DNA of 64,000 nucleotides from NCBI GenBank assembly GCA_025765615.1, contig JAIVFJ010000198.1, forward strand, positions 1-64,000. The letters run 5' to 3'. The position numbers were made by a program, and so were the translations under genes. Under the pieces are notes generated by a model. The model searched no databases and was not told the origin of the DNA. It saw only the letters and a list, made by a program, of their open reading frames with translations. The stretch comes from Zopfochytrium polystomum. Its lineage: Eukaryota; Chytridiomycota; Chytridiomycetes; Chytridiales; Chytridiaceae. Below are positions 10,366 to 21,672 of this stretch, piece after piece. Position 1 is the first letter of the stretch. Every line of letters begins with the position of its first letter.

Positions 10366-10400
10366 GGGGCAATTCCCTGGACCCTCCTCCAAACTGCCCC
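10338..10400 (+). promoter_or_regulatory. -1 ribosomal frameshift signal
   Basis: CCCAAAC at 10338-10344 is an X XXY YYZ heptamer in the correct phase: the gag codons are CCA (10339) and AAC (10342). After a 5-nt spacer, GGTCCAGG (10350-10357) pairs perfectly with CCTGGACC (10376-10383), an 8-bp stem. GGGGC in the loop (10366-10370) can pair with GCCCC at 10396-10400, giving a possible H-type pseudoknot. Slippage by one base enters the protease frame exactly. Efficiency cannot be judged from sequence. Confidence 0.7.
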
Positions 10401-11876
10401 TGTTTCATCACCACCACCAGCACCACAAACACCTCAGATTCCAAGCCCCACCAACTCACCATGGATGTCAAGATTCAACTCTCACCCAAGTCAACCATCA
10501 CAACCAAGGCCCTTATAGACTCTGGATCATCCTGCAACATCATTGATGCCACCCTTGCCAAGTCTTGTGCCATTCCCACCATCAAGAAATCCACACCCCT
10601 CAAGGTTCACTTTGCCAATCATGCTCTGTTCAAGGAAATCAGCCATGAAACCAAGCTAAACCTCCACATCCAAGACTTTCCACCATCCATGGTCAACCTG
10701 GAAGTATTGGATCTTGGCTCACCCACATTCTCTGTCATCCTGGGATTACCATGGCTGCAAGCCCAGAACCCTGCCATTGATTGGGTCACTGGTCAAGTCC
10801 AACCTCCACCAATTGGAACAGTCACCCAAAACTCAAGTCAAGCCTCCAAGTCTCATGCTCTCAAGTCCCTGATTCAAGGCTCTCAGCCTAGTATCCAAGG
10901 TCAACCACAAATGACAGCTCCAGTATCAGCCTGCAGCTCACAGATCCCAGCCAAGATTCAAGTTTCACAGTTCACAGTTCATAGTCAAGATTCCAGCACA
11001 GCTCATAGAGCTCACAGTCATGGCCAAGTCTGTAGTTCACAGAACCCACAGTCAAAGATTCAAGTACCACAGTTCACAGTCCAAATTCAAGATTCAAGCT
11101 CCACAGCTCACAGTCTTTGCCAAGAACAGAACCCTCAGTCAAAGATTCAAGAATCACAGTTCCCAGTCAACAATTCAAGCCCCACTGCTGATGAGCACAG
11201 AAGGACAGACCTTGCACCTGAAGGGGGAGATGGTTTCACCCCACCATCCAAGACACACCTTTCACTGCTTCCTGACAGTGTGTGGGCCCATGCTATTTCC
11301 AAGGACCCCAAGCCTCACAAGATTCAAATCAGCCAAGAAGAGGAAAAACTTGAGATACTCAAGACAAGGCATGTTGCAGCAACAGCTGGACACCCAGGAG
11401 AGCACAAGACATATGAGCTTGCTTCCAGAGACTTTTACTGGCCAGGCATGAGGAAGAACTTGCAGTCCAAAAGACCAAGTCCCAAGCTAGACAACCTCAA
11501 GTTGAGACCTTTCAAGATCTTGGAGCAAATCAATCCAGTCACCTTCAAGCTGGATCTCCCTGCATCCATGAAGATCCACCCAGTTTTCCATGTCAGCCTT
11601 TTGGAGAAGTTTGTGGCCAATTCCATTCCAGGCAGAGTTGTTCCTCCTCCTCCTCCAGTTGAGGTAGAAGGTGAAGAGGAATTTGAGGTTGAACAAATCT
11701 TGGATGCCAAGTGGTTTGGAAGGACACTCAAGTTCCTTGTTAAGTGGAAAGGTTACTCAGATGCTGACAACACCTGGGAACCTGAGTCAAACCTCACTCA
11801 CTGCCAAGACCTTCTGCTCAAGTTCAAGACCAGGTACCCCACCAAGTTGCAGAAGAGGCCTAAAAGGGGGAGATGA
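10344..11876 (+). CDS. pol: Internally deleted Pol: protease, integrase remnants, chromodomain
   Basis: Read after a -1 shift from gag; the frame is open from before 10281, so a separate start cannot be excluded. It contains an aspartic protease (active-site LIDSGSSCNIID, later ILGLPWL), then about three copies of a ~40-residue Gln/Ser repeat (core NPQSKIQ). Next is the first half of the integrase zinc finger (two His, ending YWPGMRKNL, with the CXXC half lost). The frame then jumps to the integrase C-terminal segment (LRPFKILEQINPVTFKLDLP, HPVFHVSLL) and a chromodomain (FLVKWKGYSDADNTWEPESN) that would target chromatin. Reverse transcriptase, RNase H and the DDE core are absent without breaking the frame, as though trimmed under selection or by chance in-frame deletion. 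The stop is TGA just before the 3' LTR. Confidence 0.85.
   Translation, partial: LPGPGSLRGNSLDPPPNCPCFITTTSTTNTSDSKPHQLTMDVKIQLSPKSTITTKALIDSGSSCNIIDATLAKSCAIPTIKKSTPLKVHFANHALFKEISHETKLNLHIQDFPPSMVNLEVLDLGSPTFSVILGLPWLQAQNPAIDWVTGQVQPPPIGTVTQNSSQASKSHALKSLIQGSQPSIQGQPQMTAPVSACSSQIPAKIQVSQFTVHSQDSSTAHRAHSHGQVCSSQNPQSKIQVPQFTVQIQDSSSTAHSLCQEQNPQSKIQESQFPVNNSSPTADEHRRTDLAPEGGDGFTPPSKTHLSLLPDSVWAHAISKDPKPHKIQISQEEEKLEILKTRHVAATAGHPGEHKTYELASRDFYWPGMRKNLQSKRPSPKLDNLKLRPFKILEQINPVTFKLDLPASMKIHPVFHVSLLEKFVANSIPGRVVPPPPPVEVEGEEEFEVEQILDAKWFGRTLKFLVKWKGYSDADNTWEPESNLTHCQDLLLKFKTRYPTKLQKRPKRGR
11862..11876 (+). other. Polypurine tract
   Basis: AAAAGGGGGAGATGA lies immediately before the 3' LTR, where plus-strand DNA synthesis would start. 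It overlaps the last codons of the chromodomain ORF. Confidence 0.8.
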
Positions 11877-12229
11877 TGTTATGAATCACCCTCTGGAAAC
11901 CTCTGGAACCTTCTAGAACATTCCTTCATGGAACCTTCTGGAACCTTCTGGAACCTTCTAGAACATTCCTTCATGGAACCTTGTGGAACCTTCTGGAACC
12001 TTCTTTGCTTTCCTGACTTGTCTTGTTGTCATTGGTATCATTGGTATCATTGTATTACTAATTGCTCTTTCTGGAACTTTCTTTGAGTCTTGACAAGGAA
12101 GACTCTCAAAAGGTATAAAAGGGGGATGGGGGACCTGTCCCATCCCTCAAGTGAATTATTGTTTCCAATACAATCATCACTCCTCTCAGTCCCTTGTCTG
12201 CCTTGCCCTGTCCTGCCATGTTCCTGACA
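11877..12229 (+). repeat. 3' LTR (353 bp)
   Basis: By my reading every base matches the 5' LTR. The CCCTA target duplication follows at 12230-12234. Confidence 0.95.
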
Positions 12230-15125
12230 CCCTAGAGTGAGGGAAAGCAAATAATAGGCTAAAACTAACTTTATTGGGCTGTTGTCTAGGGGATGTTTCA
12301 ACCCTACTACTTGCCTAGTCCACGAAGTATCCCTACTGGTCTGTCTAACAGGGGTCTCAAACACAAAGAATGAACATTCAGAGGGACAATCCTCTGAAGG
12401 ATCGGTGCTGGAGCACCGATTACTCGCGTGGCTGCAGGCTGATGTGAGGGGAAACGGAAGGGCACTCCCGAGGGCGCAACACAACCGCAGAATAAAGAGA
12501 GAGAAGAGGGAAACAGGGGTTTTTATCTCAGGAACCTAATCTCAAATACAACAGGAGCGGTTAATAGAGACGGGACGGACAGGTCGCGACCTAGCGCCCC
12601 TCGTTGCGGACGGTGCTGCGGAAACCCTCGTCATCGCCAGCGACAGGGGGGAGAGAGAGAAGGGAGCCGACTATGTAGGGGTTGGAAGGTCGCCAGCAGG
12701 GAACTCGCACGCGGAAACACCTGCCATCGTACACGCACCCCACTGGGCTGCGTCAGCACAACCACTCGACCAACAGGCTTTATCGCACTCGTACTCACAC
12801 ATCTCACCCTCACAGCAATAGGACCGAGGCAGGCGCTTGTAGATCGAACTCTCAGGTGTCGGGGGCCGCACCAGGCGCAGCCACCAACACCCTCGCGGGG
12901 ACGGGAAGGTTGGGGACAACAACGCCGTCGTCGCCACCACCACCACCGTCATCGCAGCAGGCAAGCGCCAGGGATCCTCACTCCAACACAGAGCCGGCAA
13001 TGTCACACAGTCGCTGGTGGGGCCAGCTGCATTCCCCACCCACAGCCCCTTAAGAGGAGCCCCACGAAGGGACCATGTACACACCCGGGTGTGTACCATC
13101 TCTCACTACCCTCACCTTCGTGAGCCAGATGGATTTGAAGGGACTCTGTATTGGTGCCAATGGACAGAAATCAGATTGAAGAAAAAAAAGGAAAAAGAGA
13201 AATGGCCCAAAAACAGAGAGAGAGAAAATTGACAAGTCAACCCCTGACTTGGAGCATCCACCACAAATGCTCTAAGTCCCCCCCAACCCTATGCGTGTAT
13301 GTACAAGTGCCGAAAATAAATAATAAATTAGGCGGGCTTGGGGTACGGCCTGTCAGGCACCCCATCCCTTGGCAGTTGGGCAGTCTCTGTTAGTCACTGA
13401 AAAAGAAAATATGTTGGGAAAACCCTGGTGCAACGGAACTGTTAAGACGAAAGTAGTAAAAGCAGGCCCAACAATAAAAGACGGGTTAGCCGCAAATACA
13501 CTTTGATAACGCCTTGGAAACTAAAGAACCGGGAGCAATAATAGGGGTCCTGATCCTTGCCGTTTTATGACAGGTACACTTGTTTTTGCGAATAAAATCC
13601 CTAGACTTTATCACTGAGACCTCGGTGTAGTCTCACAACAGTGCGAAGCCACTTTCCCACTGTTGAAAGAGGCTTTCAAATTTGCCAAGTGGCTGCTTGC
13701 TGCAATACTGTTTCACGAAAAGCCGAGACTAAGAACCAAACTTAAGCTGAACTTGAAAAATCACAGTTAGGACAGTGGGCAAACTCTCAAAGCCGCCACA
13801 CAGCACAGGTTAGAACCAGGTTAGGATAGGGGTTCAACCCAGGATTTACATAGAAAAATCCTGGTTAGGTAGATTAGGTCAAGTTAAAAACCTGCCTAAC
13901 CAGATAAGGATTGCAGGATTTTGGGATTTTTGGGTTTATGAGATCTCCTCTTCATCTTCAGGGGCTCATCTATAGTCTAGTGGCAAAAGGGATAAGACAA
14001 GTCTTTAAGATGGGAAGCTCCTGGTTATTAGCAGAGCCAGTACCCTGGATTCAGCTCAAACTCAACAAAGATGGATGATGTGGTTCAATTCTGTCTTTAT
14101 TCAAGGACAGCTAGACCAATTGGAGTTGCTCAATGAAGAGTACCCCCACAGGCCCCAGGTTCAAGCCCTGACTATCCAACATGGTGACCAACAGGCAGCA
14201 GTTCAACAAGGGGATGCCCTAAGGCAGTATGGCATCTGCCAGTATCACAGAGACAGAGCTCAATGTGAGAACCAACCAGGTAGGTGAAGGAAGAGAAAGG
14301 AAAAGGGAAGGAAACCTCACCCCAGCTTGGCATACAACACACTGGCCTGGGGAAATCATACCTCTACTAGCTTGGTCAGGTAGCACTGGCCTAAGAGGAC
14401 TCCATCCCCAGCTTGGTCTGGTAGCACTGGCCTAGGGAGAAACACCAAAGAGGAAAGAAAAGGATTGGTTGTTACCTAGGTAGGATTTATTGAGAGAGAG
14501 TAGATATATATAGAACAAAGGAGGGGAGAGAGGGAGTATTATAGGAAAGGGGAGGAGAGAAAAAAGGAAAGAAGGAAGAAAGAAAGAAAGAAAAGAGAAA
14601 AAGGGAAAAGACATAACAAAAGGAGAAAATGAAAGAAAGAACAATTTGGAAGGGTGAATCACTCTTTCAGCCACACCCCCCCTCCACCCAGTGTCTCTCC
14701 TGCCTCCAAATTTGGGGTGAACATAATTTGAGGCTTTGAGGCCACATCAGTGCAGGGACAGTGGATTGAAAGGTGGGAAAATGAGAGAAAAAGGAAAATG
14801 AGTAAAAATAAGAATGAATAGGATGAATGAGGGGTGTGCCCCTTGTGCTTAGGCCCATTCAGCACAAGGAACACAGGATGCTCTTTTATAGTGATAAACA
14901 CTAGAGCCCATGAGGGATGTGATGAATGGTAATAAAAAATAAATATGGGGGGCCAATATAATGACATAGTCACAACTGGGGAAGAGCTTTTAGGGAGACC
15001 CCAGCTAAGACCATGATCAGTGAGATTAGGAATCTCACAGGTTCGAGTTACAATCACATTAGAGAATTTTTTTTAGGATAGGGTTCGGTTAGAAATCGGT
15101 TTACCTCTCTTATTCTCCTTTCGCC

Positions 15126-15179
<54 letters not shown>

Positions 15180-15246
15180 TGTCTGTCTGCCTGTCCGTCT
15201 CGTCTTCAGTTGGACCAAAAAAAAAATAAAGAAAAAGAAAAAAAAA
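12230..15246. other. Gene-poor repeat-like region
   Basis: No gene is supported in about 3 kb. There are short inverted repeats near 13860-13910 (CTGGTTAGG with CCTAACCAG), an imperfect ~65-bp tandem duplication at 14320-14430 (core AGCTTGGTC...GTAGCACTGGCCTA), GA-rich low complexity at 14490-14650 and tRNA-promoter-like motifs (A box TAGTCTAGTGG near 13974, B box GGTTCAAGCCC near 14158, GGTTCGA near 15039). The last 200 bp is the 5' flank of the MINDY-4 gene. Confidence 0.5.
15127..15172. repeat. (CT)n microsatellite
   Basis: An uninterrupted CT run about 75-120 bp upstream of the MINDY-4 start codon, probably within its promoter or 5' UTR. Confidence 0.9.
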
Positions 15247-18200
15247 ATGTCCACAAACAACACGTCATCCCCATCTGCTACCTCGTTGGCGCCCACGCCC
15301 AAGCACCACCACAATCACCACCACGGTCACCATCACCAAAACGGCCACCACCGTGAGGGCCAGCAGCAACAGCCCCAACAGCCCCAACAGCGCCCACAGC
15401 CCCAGCACGCCGCCGCCGGGGGCTCCTCCTCCCACGCTACTGGAGCCCAAGGCCAACACCCCCGCAACTCGCATCATCAAAATTATCATCATCATCATCA
15501 TCTGCAGCAGCAGCAGCACGACTCTGCGCCGCTCGCTGCCCCGTCTAGCACCACCAACAGCAGCAGCAGCAGCTCAGCGCCGAGTGCGACAAGCATCGCC
15601 GCCGCTGCCCAGCGCTTTGCCGCAGCACTCGTCAAAGAGTACCTCTCGGCCCACGGGCTCACTCGTACGCTCGAGGAGTTTCGTCTCGAGTTTTTACAGC
15701 ACCAGGTGCGAGAAGAAGACGAAGAAGAAGAAAAAGAAGAAGAGGAGAGAGAAAAAAGGAGACTGGTATCTCCCAAGGCACCGATATACGCAAACAACTA
15801 TTTCTGACCCGGCCAAACATCCACCACATTTTACTCGTCCTTTTATCATTTTTCCCAATCATTCAACCACCCTCAAAATTTTCACTCCACATCGGGACTC
15901 ACGTTTGGCGCAAAGCAGAAGCTTCCCGCCGTGAACAGCCGACAGGATCTCGCGAAGCAGCTGGGAATCGGCAAAATACTGCAGCAGAACAAAGCGCAAG
16001 GTACAAGGTAGCAGCAAGCCGCCGCCTCGGCATCGCATCTGACGTCACCTTTGTTTTTCTCCTCTGTTTTTTGGGCCGCCTCTGACAATCCGTCGACACT
16101 CCACTGAATCACTCAATGCCCAATTCTCCTGCACTTTTCAAACTTTCGTTGCATCCACAACACCGACTGGTTGAAAAAAAAAAAAGAGCAGCCGCTCCAG
16201 TCGCAGCTGGAGGCTATTGTGCGCTCCCTTGTTGCACGCTCATCACAAAAACCGTCCACGCCATCAGCAACCGTAAAGTCTCGTCTGCACGCCCCCAAGC
16301 TCCTTCGGCAATGTCGCAACCATCGGCGGCCTCCCGCCCAACCACCGGCCCCAGCTCGGCAACCACGTCCGTCATGTTCAACACCCCGCTCGGCGCTTTC
16401 GACCCGTCCAACACTGCCCGAACCACCAACTACGAACCCGCGTCGAATCGCGCCGCCTCCACGCTCATGAGCGAACTGAAGCGGTCTTTGCAACCGCGAG
16501 TCGGTCCAAATAACGCCGCAACCACCGACCACGCCGCCGCAAAAAAAGCAGCCAATTCCGCAACGCTCCCGGAGGAAAACGACGCCGTCTTTCGGCCACG
16601 GACCGAAGGCGGCGCGCCCGCCACTGCCACCGCGCGTGACGTCTGCGACCTCGAAGTGGTCGACGATTTTGGCGGCGACGACGACGATTGGGACGACGAC
16701 GACCACATGGACGGCCCGATGGAAAGCGGGGGCATTGGCAACGCCAGGAACGCGGCGCCATCGTCGGCTCTTGGGAGCTGCCTAATCGTCCTGCCGGGAG
16801 GAGTTACCGCCCGCGGCTCCCTCATCACAAGCCAAAAGGCCTGGGCCGTGCGCGCGTGCGTGTTCCCCGGAAACGGGGTAGTCGGAGGCGCCGGGGAAAC
16901 AAGCCGCGGCAGGGCAACGTTTGGCGAGGAGTGGCGCGGAAAGGGTTTCGTGTTCAACGGGGAGGGTTCTGGGGAGCTCGGGTACGGCCTGGTGCAGATA
17001 AAGGTACGCGGTAGCGATTTTCATGTCCCCGTCTCCATTTCGTCTGGCTATGAATTCCACCTCGGATAGGGCAGGCAGAAGAGGGTGCTGAGATGAGGGA
17101 CCGTGCCTGTGCGTGTGCGTTATGTGTTTGTGTGGGTTGGTGTTAATTTCTTCAATAGGGTGGCCCTTGCGGGTTGCTCGCCGTGGTGCAGGCCTTCGTT
17201 GTCAAGCATTTAGTGTTCTCGGAAAGCAACAAGGCCGTCAAGTAAGTGAGGAAAAGCAAGCTAGCTTAGTTATCATCAAATAATCCTGCAGATCACGTCT
17301 CAACCCGGACCTTCTCGTTACTTTTCTCCATTTTTCAACAGAGGAACTAGTGTACGGCCAACTCCTTCGCAATGCAGAGCCGCCCTGGTTGAGGCGATTG
17401 TCGAAATCCTGTGGCAGGCCGGTGGCACGAGGAGCCGAAGAGCAGTAGTGGCTCTGTGAGTGGTTTTTTTCTTTAAGGCTCGTCCAATTTGTTTTGTTGA
17501 CCGCGCGTGGGAAAAACAGGTTCAAACCTGACCTGAGAGTTGCGGTGAACGCCAACCTGTCACGAGAGCGATACATCCCCGACAAGATTACTGAAAATAT
17601 GGAGTTGTACGAGCTGTTTGACCAAGGATCCCTCCGTACTTTTGTGACGACCAACCTGGACTCGGTAAAGAGATTGATTTAACTGTTACCCTTTACAAGC
17701 AGTGCCTTACCCTTCGTTACCTAGTTTATGGGAAACGACCCAAATCGGCACGGTCTCATACAGCTGCTGTACTCTGCCGTGTTAAGTCGTGGTGTTGAGA
17801 CCATTCGCGACGAAGACTTTGACGACCGCGAGTGCTCGCTGTTGGGTCGGCACAGTTACTGCACTCAGGTGTGTGTTGGGGGCGGAGATGCAGCCTCTTG
17901 CCAAGCTCTCTTCCCCACTATTTCCCGCGACGGTGTTTGGAGGTCGTGTGTTCCGGTCAGTCTTAACCGACCTCTTTCAAAATAGGAACTCGTCAATTTA
18001 CTGATGCTTGGGCAAGCCACCTCCAACGTCCACGACGGAGACATTTGCCTCGGCGGCGACGGGCCGGACAAGAAAATCCTCAAAGGAATCAAAAGGGCGA
18101 GCCAGTTCGGGTACCTCAGCTTATTTGAGCACTACGGATCCATAAAGGTAAACCACCTTTATACTTTTCAAGAAAAACCACTGTTAAACCAAACACGAAA

Positions 18201-18572
18201 CAACAGGTCGGAGAATACCTGAAAAACCCCACCCTCCCCATCTTCATCGTCTGTTCCGAATCCCACTTCTCCGTCCTCTTCTCCGTCGACCGTACCGCTG
18301 TCGCCGTCACCGCCCCTTCTTCCTCCACAGTGGTTGCCGCCTCACAGCACCACCACCGGCCCGCGCCGTTCTCGCTCGTATACTACGACGGGCTCGCCGG
18401 ACAGACCGGCGAGATAGTGCTGACAATCTACCCGCCGTCCGACCCGGCGGGGAAGAGACGGGCTGGCGGCGGCGAAGACGACGGCGCGCTGATCCCGTCG
18501 CTGGAGCTTGTGGTGCGGACAAAGTGGCGTGGGGCGCGGGTCGACTGGAACGGGACGGAGCCTCTCTTGTGA
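15247..18572 (+). CDS. MINDY4: MINDY-4-type deubiquitinase with LisH motif
   Basis: Ten exons. Clear ones: 15247-15705, 15919-16000, 16187-~16272, ~16482 (or 16355)-17003, 17159-17241, 17342-17455, 17520-17664, 17725-17868, 17986-18147 and 18207-18572. A His/Gln/Pro-rich N-terminus is followed by a LisH motif (LVKEYLSAHGLTRTLEEFRL), then an acidic disordered linker. The MINDY catalytic domain follows. The nucleophile is the Cys of GGPCG (codon at 17168) and the His is in ESHFSVLFS (codon at 18264). Conserved segments HSYCTQELVNLL, FGYLSLFEHY, YYDGLA and RTKWRGARVDWNG are present. MINDY enzymes remove ubiquitin, preferring K48 chains, in the cytosol or nucleus. The exon 3/4 junction (16272-16481) is not resolved: the best donor, GTAAAG at 16273, fits in phase only with the acceptor at 16481. 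The other junctions keep frame. Confidence 0.9.
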
Positions 18573-18654
18573 GAAGCTGGGAGGGAGAAAGGTGGGAGCG
18601 GAGAGGAATGGTGGAGCGGCGCCGGCCGGCGGGCACGATGACGTGGGTCATTGC

Positions 18655-18710
<56 letters not shown>

Positions 18711-21200
18711 GCGAGACCGCAGAGATCGACGGGTGTGATAAAAATAAATTAACCTTTCTTAGTGTACCACAAGTGTGGGCTTTCTCCAGGGTTTTTTGTT
18801 GTACACCCCACCAATAACTTTTTGCTTGAAGGGGGTTGGTGCTGCCCGCCTTTGCCCTGCAGCAGCTTTCTCTCGGTGTGAAATCTCAAGATGCTGAAGA
18901 AGCTCATCCAAACAAAAAAGGTTTGAAAAATCAAAACAAAAAAAAAACTAACAGGATGGCAAGAAACTACTTGTACCACCCGCGTCCGCCTCAATTTCCC
19001 GAGTACCATTTGTGGGGATATTTCTCTCTTTGGTTTTTGGGCCTGAGGGGCCGAAAAAACTTCCACCTACCAGCCACCCTTTGGTGATTTTTATCTCTTT
19101 TGGCCCTGGCCGCACATACCCATTTGATAACTTCACCCCTCGAACACGAATCCAATCGGGTTGGGCAGACAGTAAGTTCGAGTTTGACCCGAAAATTTCA
19201 TAAAAAATACGGTCGGGTTAAGAATGTCGAAAAACGCCGTCAGCGCCCGACTCGTATACGATTTCTTGTCGAATGGAATCAGACATTCGATTTAAAAACA
19301 AAATTCCGGGGGAAGGGCGCAATCCGGGTCCGATTTGTCATGGTTTCCAATTTTTTTTTCCTCTTCGGCTTGACTCGAAAATGTTACAAAAAACCCTCCG
19401 CCCGGTCCGAAAAAACCGAATCCTATCAATTCGAATTCGAGTCAAATGAACAGTCGGACCCAACCCCTAATTTTGACACATTGGCCAGCATCCCAACATC
19501 AACGGTTCACCCCAATTGAGTTGATCTCAACAAGAATTTTTTTTTCTGTTAAATCGGTAAGGTCGGGTCGGGTTAACTCATGGGAAATTTTTATTTTTAT
19601 TTTATTATTCCACGCAGAGGCTGTGTGACGGGAGAAGGTGAAATGCCTTAGAGGTATGGCAGACAAGCCAAGATCCTTGAGAGAACCAAGCACGTTTCCG
19701 TGCACAGGCCACCCCAGCCGACGACTTTGAAACAAACTCCACTCCTTGTGATTCAAGACCGTACTCTTCTTGTTGCCTACAACAGCTGGCGTCAGGACTT
19801 GAACCCTGGGCCCTTGAGTGACAGATGCTAATTTACGGGAAAAAAGAAGTTTGTGTTTGATTCAATAACGACTAGGGGATGCCTGTTGACTTGTGAGCAT
19901 CCTTGCCAAAAAACATAAAAAAGAAGAAAGTAGAGAAAAAATGATTACAGACAAAGTCTTCAATGGATATTGGGTGTCCCACACACAGGCAAACTGTCCC
20001 TGGATTGAAAGGAGAGTGGCATGCCACAATGAACATTGTGTGGCAGGCCAAGCAGAGAGTGACCAACAAAGCTTGGAGTGTTAGCCCCAAGCCACTGACA
20101 CACTGACAGACAAAGGGGGATAGAAAGAGAGAGAAGTTGCAGCCTTTCAGCACAGCCACACTGGCAAACCTGGAACCTCCAACAAACTGAGTGCTGCGCT
20201 TGCAGCCTTTGGCCGCTCATGCAGCAACCCATTTGACTGCAACAGGAAGACTGACAGCCTGTTGAATGCAACAGCCAGCTGGGCACTGGCTCCAAAGTGC
20301 TCACAGAACCAGAGGGAGAAACACAAACAGCCCGTTGACTTTAGTTCAAACAAAGAGGCAGTCATTGATTGATAGATAGACAACTGCCTGTTGACTTTGC
20401 AAAATCATTAACTGATATTTCATTTCAGTTGGCTCCTCCTCCCAGTGGCCCCAAGGAGGGGGGGCTGCAGCCTCCCCTCCACCCCTTGCTTCGCCTTTTG
20501 GGTTGGTTGCAAATCTTCAAAGAAGGGGAAAAGCAACATTCACACAAAGTTGGAGACACTGATGCACACTTTGATCCCTTGAGTAGAGCAGCTTGCTTCA
20601 GAAGGAGACAGACGGAGGGAGTGTTTTGAAGAGGTACCCTACAGCGCCTGTTAAGGCACAGACTGCAAGGAGACAGAGAGATAGATATCGAGACACACAG
20701 CCCATTGACTGCCACTCCCAGAGATAGGGAGATAGACAGACAACCCGTTGACTGCCACTCTTATAGACAGACAGCCCATTGACTTCATTCCATTTTTAGT
20801 ATTTAGAGCATGATTGAAATGCAAAAGAGAGAGAGCGAGAGAGAGAGGTTGGGAGGGAGGGAGGGAGGGAGAGAGAAGTTGGGTTGATATTTCAGTCAGG
20901 GGGCTCCCCAACCCCCTCCACCCCCACTCAATCGATCAAGAGAGATAGAGAGAGAGAAAGAGACTCCTCACTTGTCTATCCTGACACCTTCCTGTGGTTG
21001 CATCGAGTTGCTTGCAGCTGCCTTATCAGATGTGTTGGTCTGCCTCCAATGAGATGGTCAGAGTCGCCCAACCCCCAAGCGAGAAAGTAACCAAGAACTG
21101 CAGGGAGGGACAGAGACAGAGATAGTGAAACAGATGGAGAGATAAGGAAGAGACAGAGAGACAGAGGAAAATATGTTTTTGAGTCAGGGGGTTCCCGCCC
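18573..21200. other. Gene-poor region, low complexity
   Basis: No gene is supported. It begins with the MINDY-4 3' flank and a TG repeat. 19100-19580 has a CGGGT/GGGTT-rich, A/T-mixed low-complexity pattern. From 19.8 kb the DNA is GA-rich with scattered copies of a CAGCCCRTTGACTGCC-like motif. Confidence 0.5.
18657..18707. repeat. (TG)n microsatellite
   Basis: About 25 TG units in the 3' flank of MINDY-4. Confidence 0.95.
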
Positions 21201-21553
21201 TGTTATGAATCACCCTCTGGAAACCTCTGGAACCTTCTAGAACATTCCTTCATGGAACCTTCTGGAACCTTCTGGAACCTTCTAGAACATTCCTTCATGG
21301 AACCTTGTGGAACCTTCTGGAACCTTCTTTGCTTTCCTGACTTGTCTTGTTGTCATTGGTATCATTGGTATCATTGTATTACTAATTGCTCTTTCTGGAA
21401 CTTTCTTGGAGTCTTGACAAGGAACACTCTCAAAAGGTATAAAAGGGGGATGGGGGACCTGTCCCATCCCTCAAGTGAATTATTGTTTCCAATACAATCA
21501 TCACTCCTCTCAGTTCCTTGTCTGCCTTGTCCTGTCCTGCCCTGTTCCTGACA
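21201..21553 (+). repeat. Solo LTR (353 bp)
   Basis: Same length and ends as the LTRs of the 9049-12229 element, with a few substitutions (for example CTTGGAGTC for CTTTGAGTC). Flanks are CGCCC and CGACC, a target duplication with one mismatch, so this copy is older. It is the product of LTR-LTR recombination. The HSE arrays and AAGTGAATTAT are retained. Confidence 0.92.
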
Positions 21554-21610
21554 CGACCCCTGAGCCCCCCAGTGGGGGGGGCTGCCGCCCGCCCTCAACC
21601 CCCCCGCTTG

Positions 21611-21622
21611 AAAAGACAGGGA

Positions 21623-21672
<50 letters not shown>

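Larger units (their letters stand above)
9049..12229 (+). mobile_element. Non-autonomous Ty3/gypsy chromodomain LTR retrotransposon
   Basis: A 3181-bp element bounded by two 353-bp LTRs that I read as identical. Each begins TGTTATGAATCACC and ends TTCCTGACA. The insertion is flanked by a perfect 5-bp duplication CCCTA (9044-9048 and 12230-12234). Inside, in order: a primer-binding site, gag with a zinc knuckle, a -1 frameshift signal, an aspartic protease, a repeat-rich linker, part of the integrase HHCC finger, the integrase C-terminal region and a chromodomain, then a polypurine tract. Reverse transcriptase, RNase H and the integrase catalytic core are missing, so it cannot copy itself alone. 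Open frames, matching LTRs and an intact target duplication indicate recent movement, presumably in trans by a full-length relative outside the window. Three solo LTRs of the family lie at 21201, 23629 and 24299. Confidence 0.93.

Noticed and set aside
12230..13660. A second LTR element directly right of the first
   Set aside because: I looked for paired terminal repeats and TG...CA ends and found none convincing. No gag or pol content.
19785..19830. Possible minus-strand tRNA gene (B-box-like GGTTCAAGTCC)
   Set aside because: No cloverleaf: no matching D-arm or acceptor stem at the expected distance.
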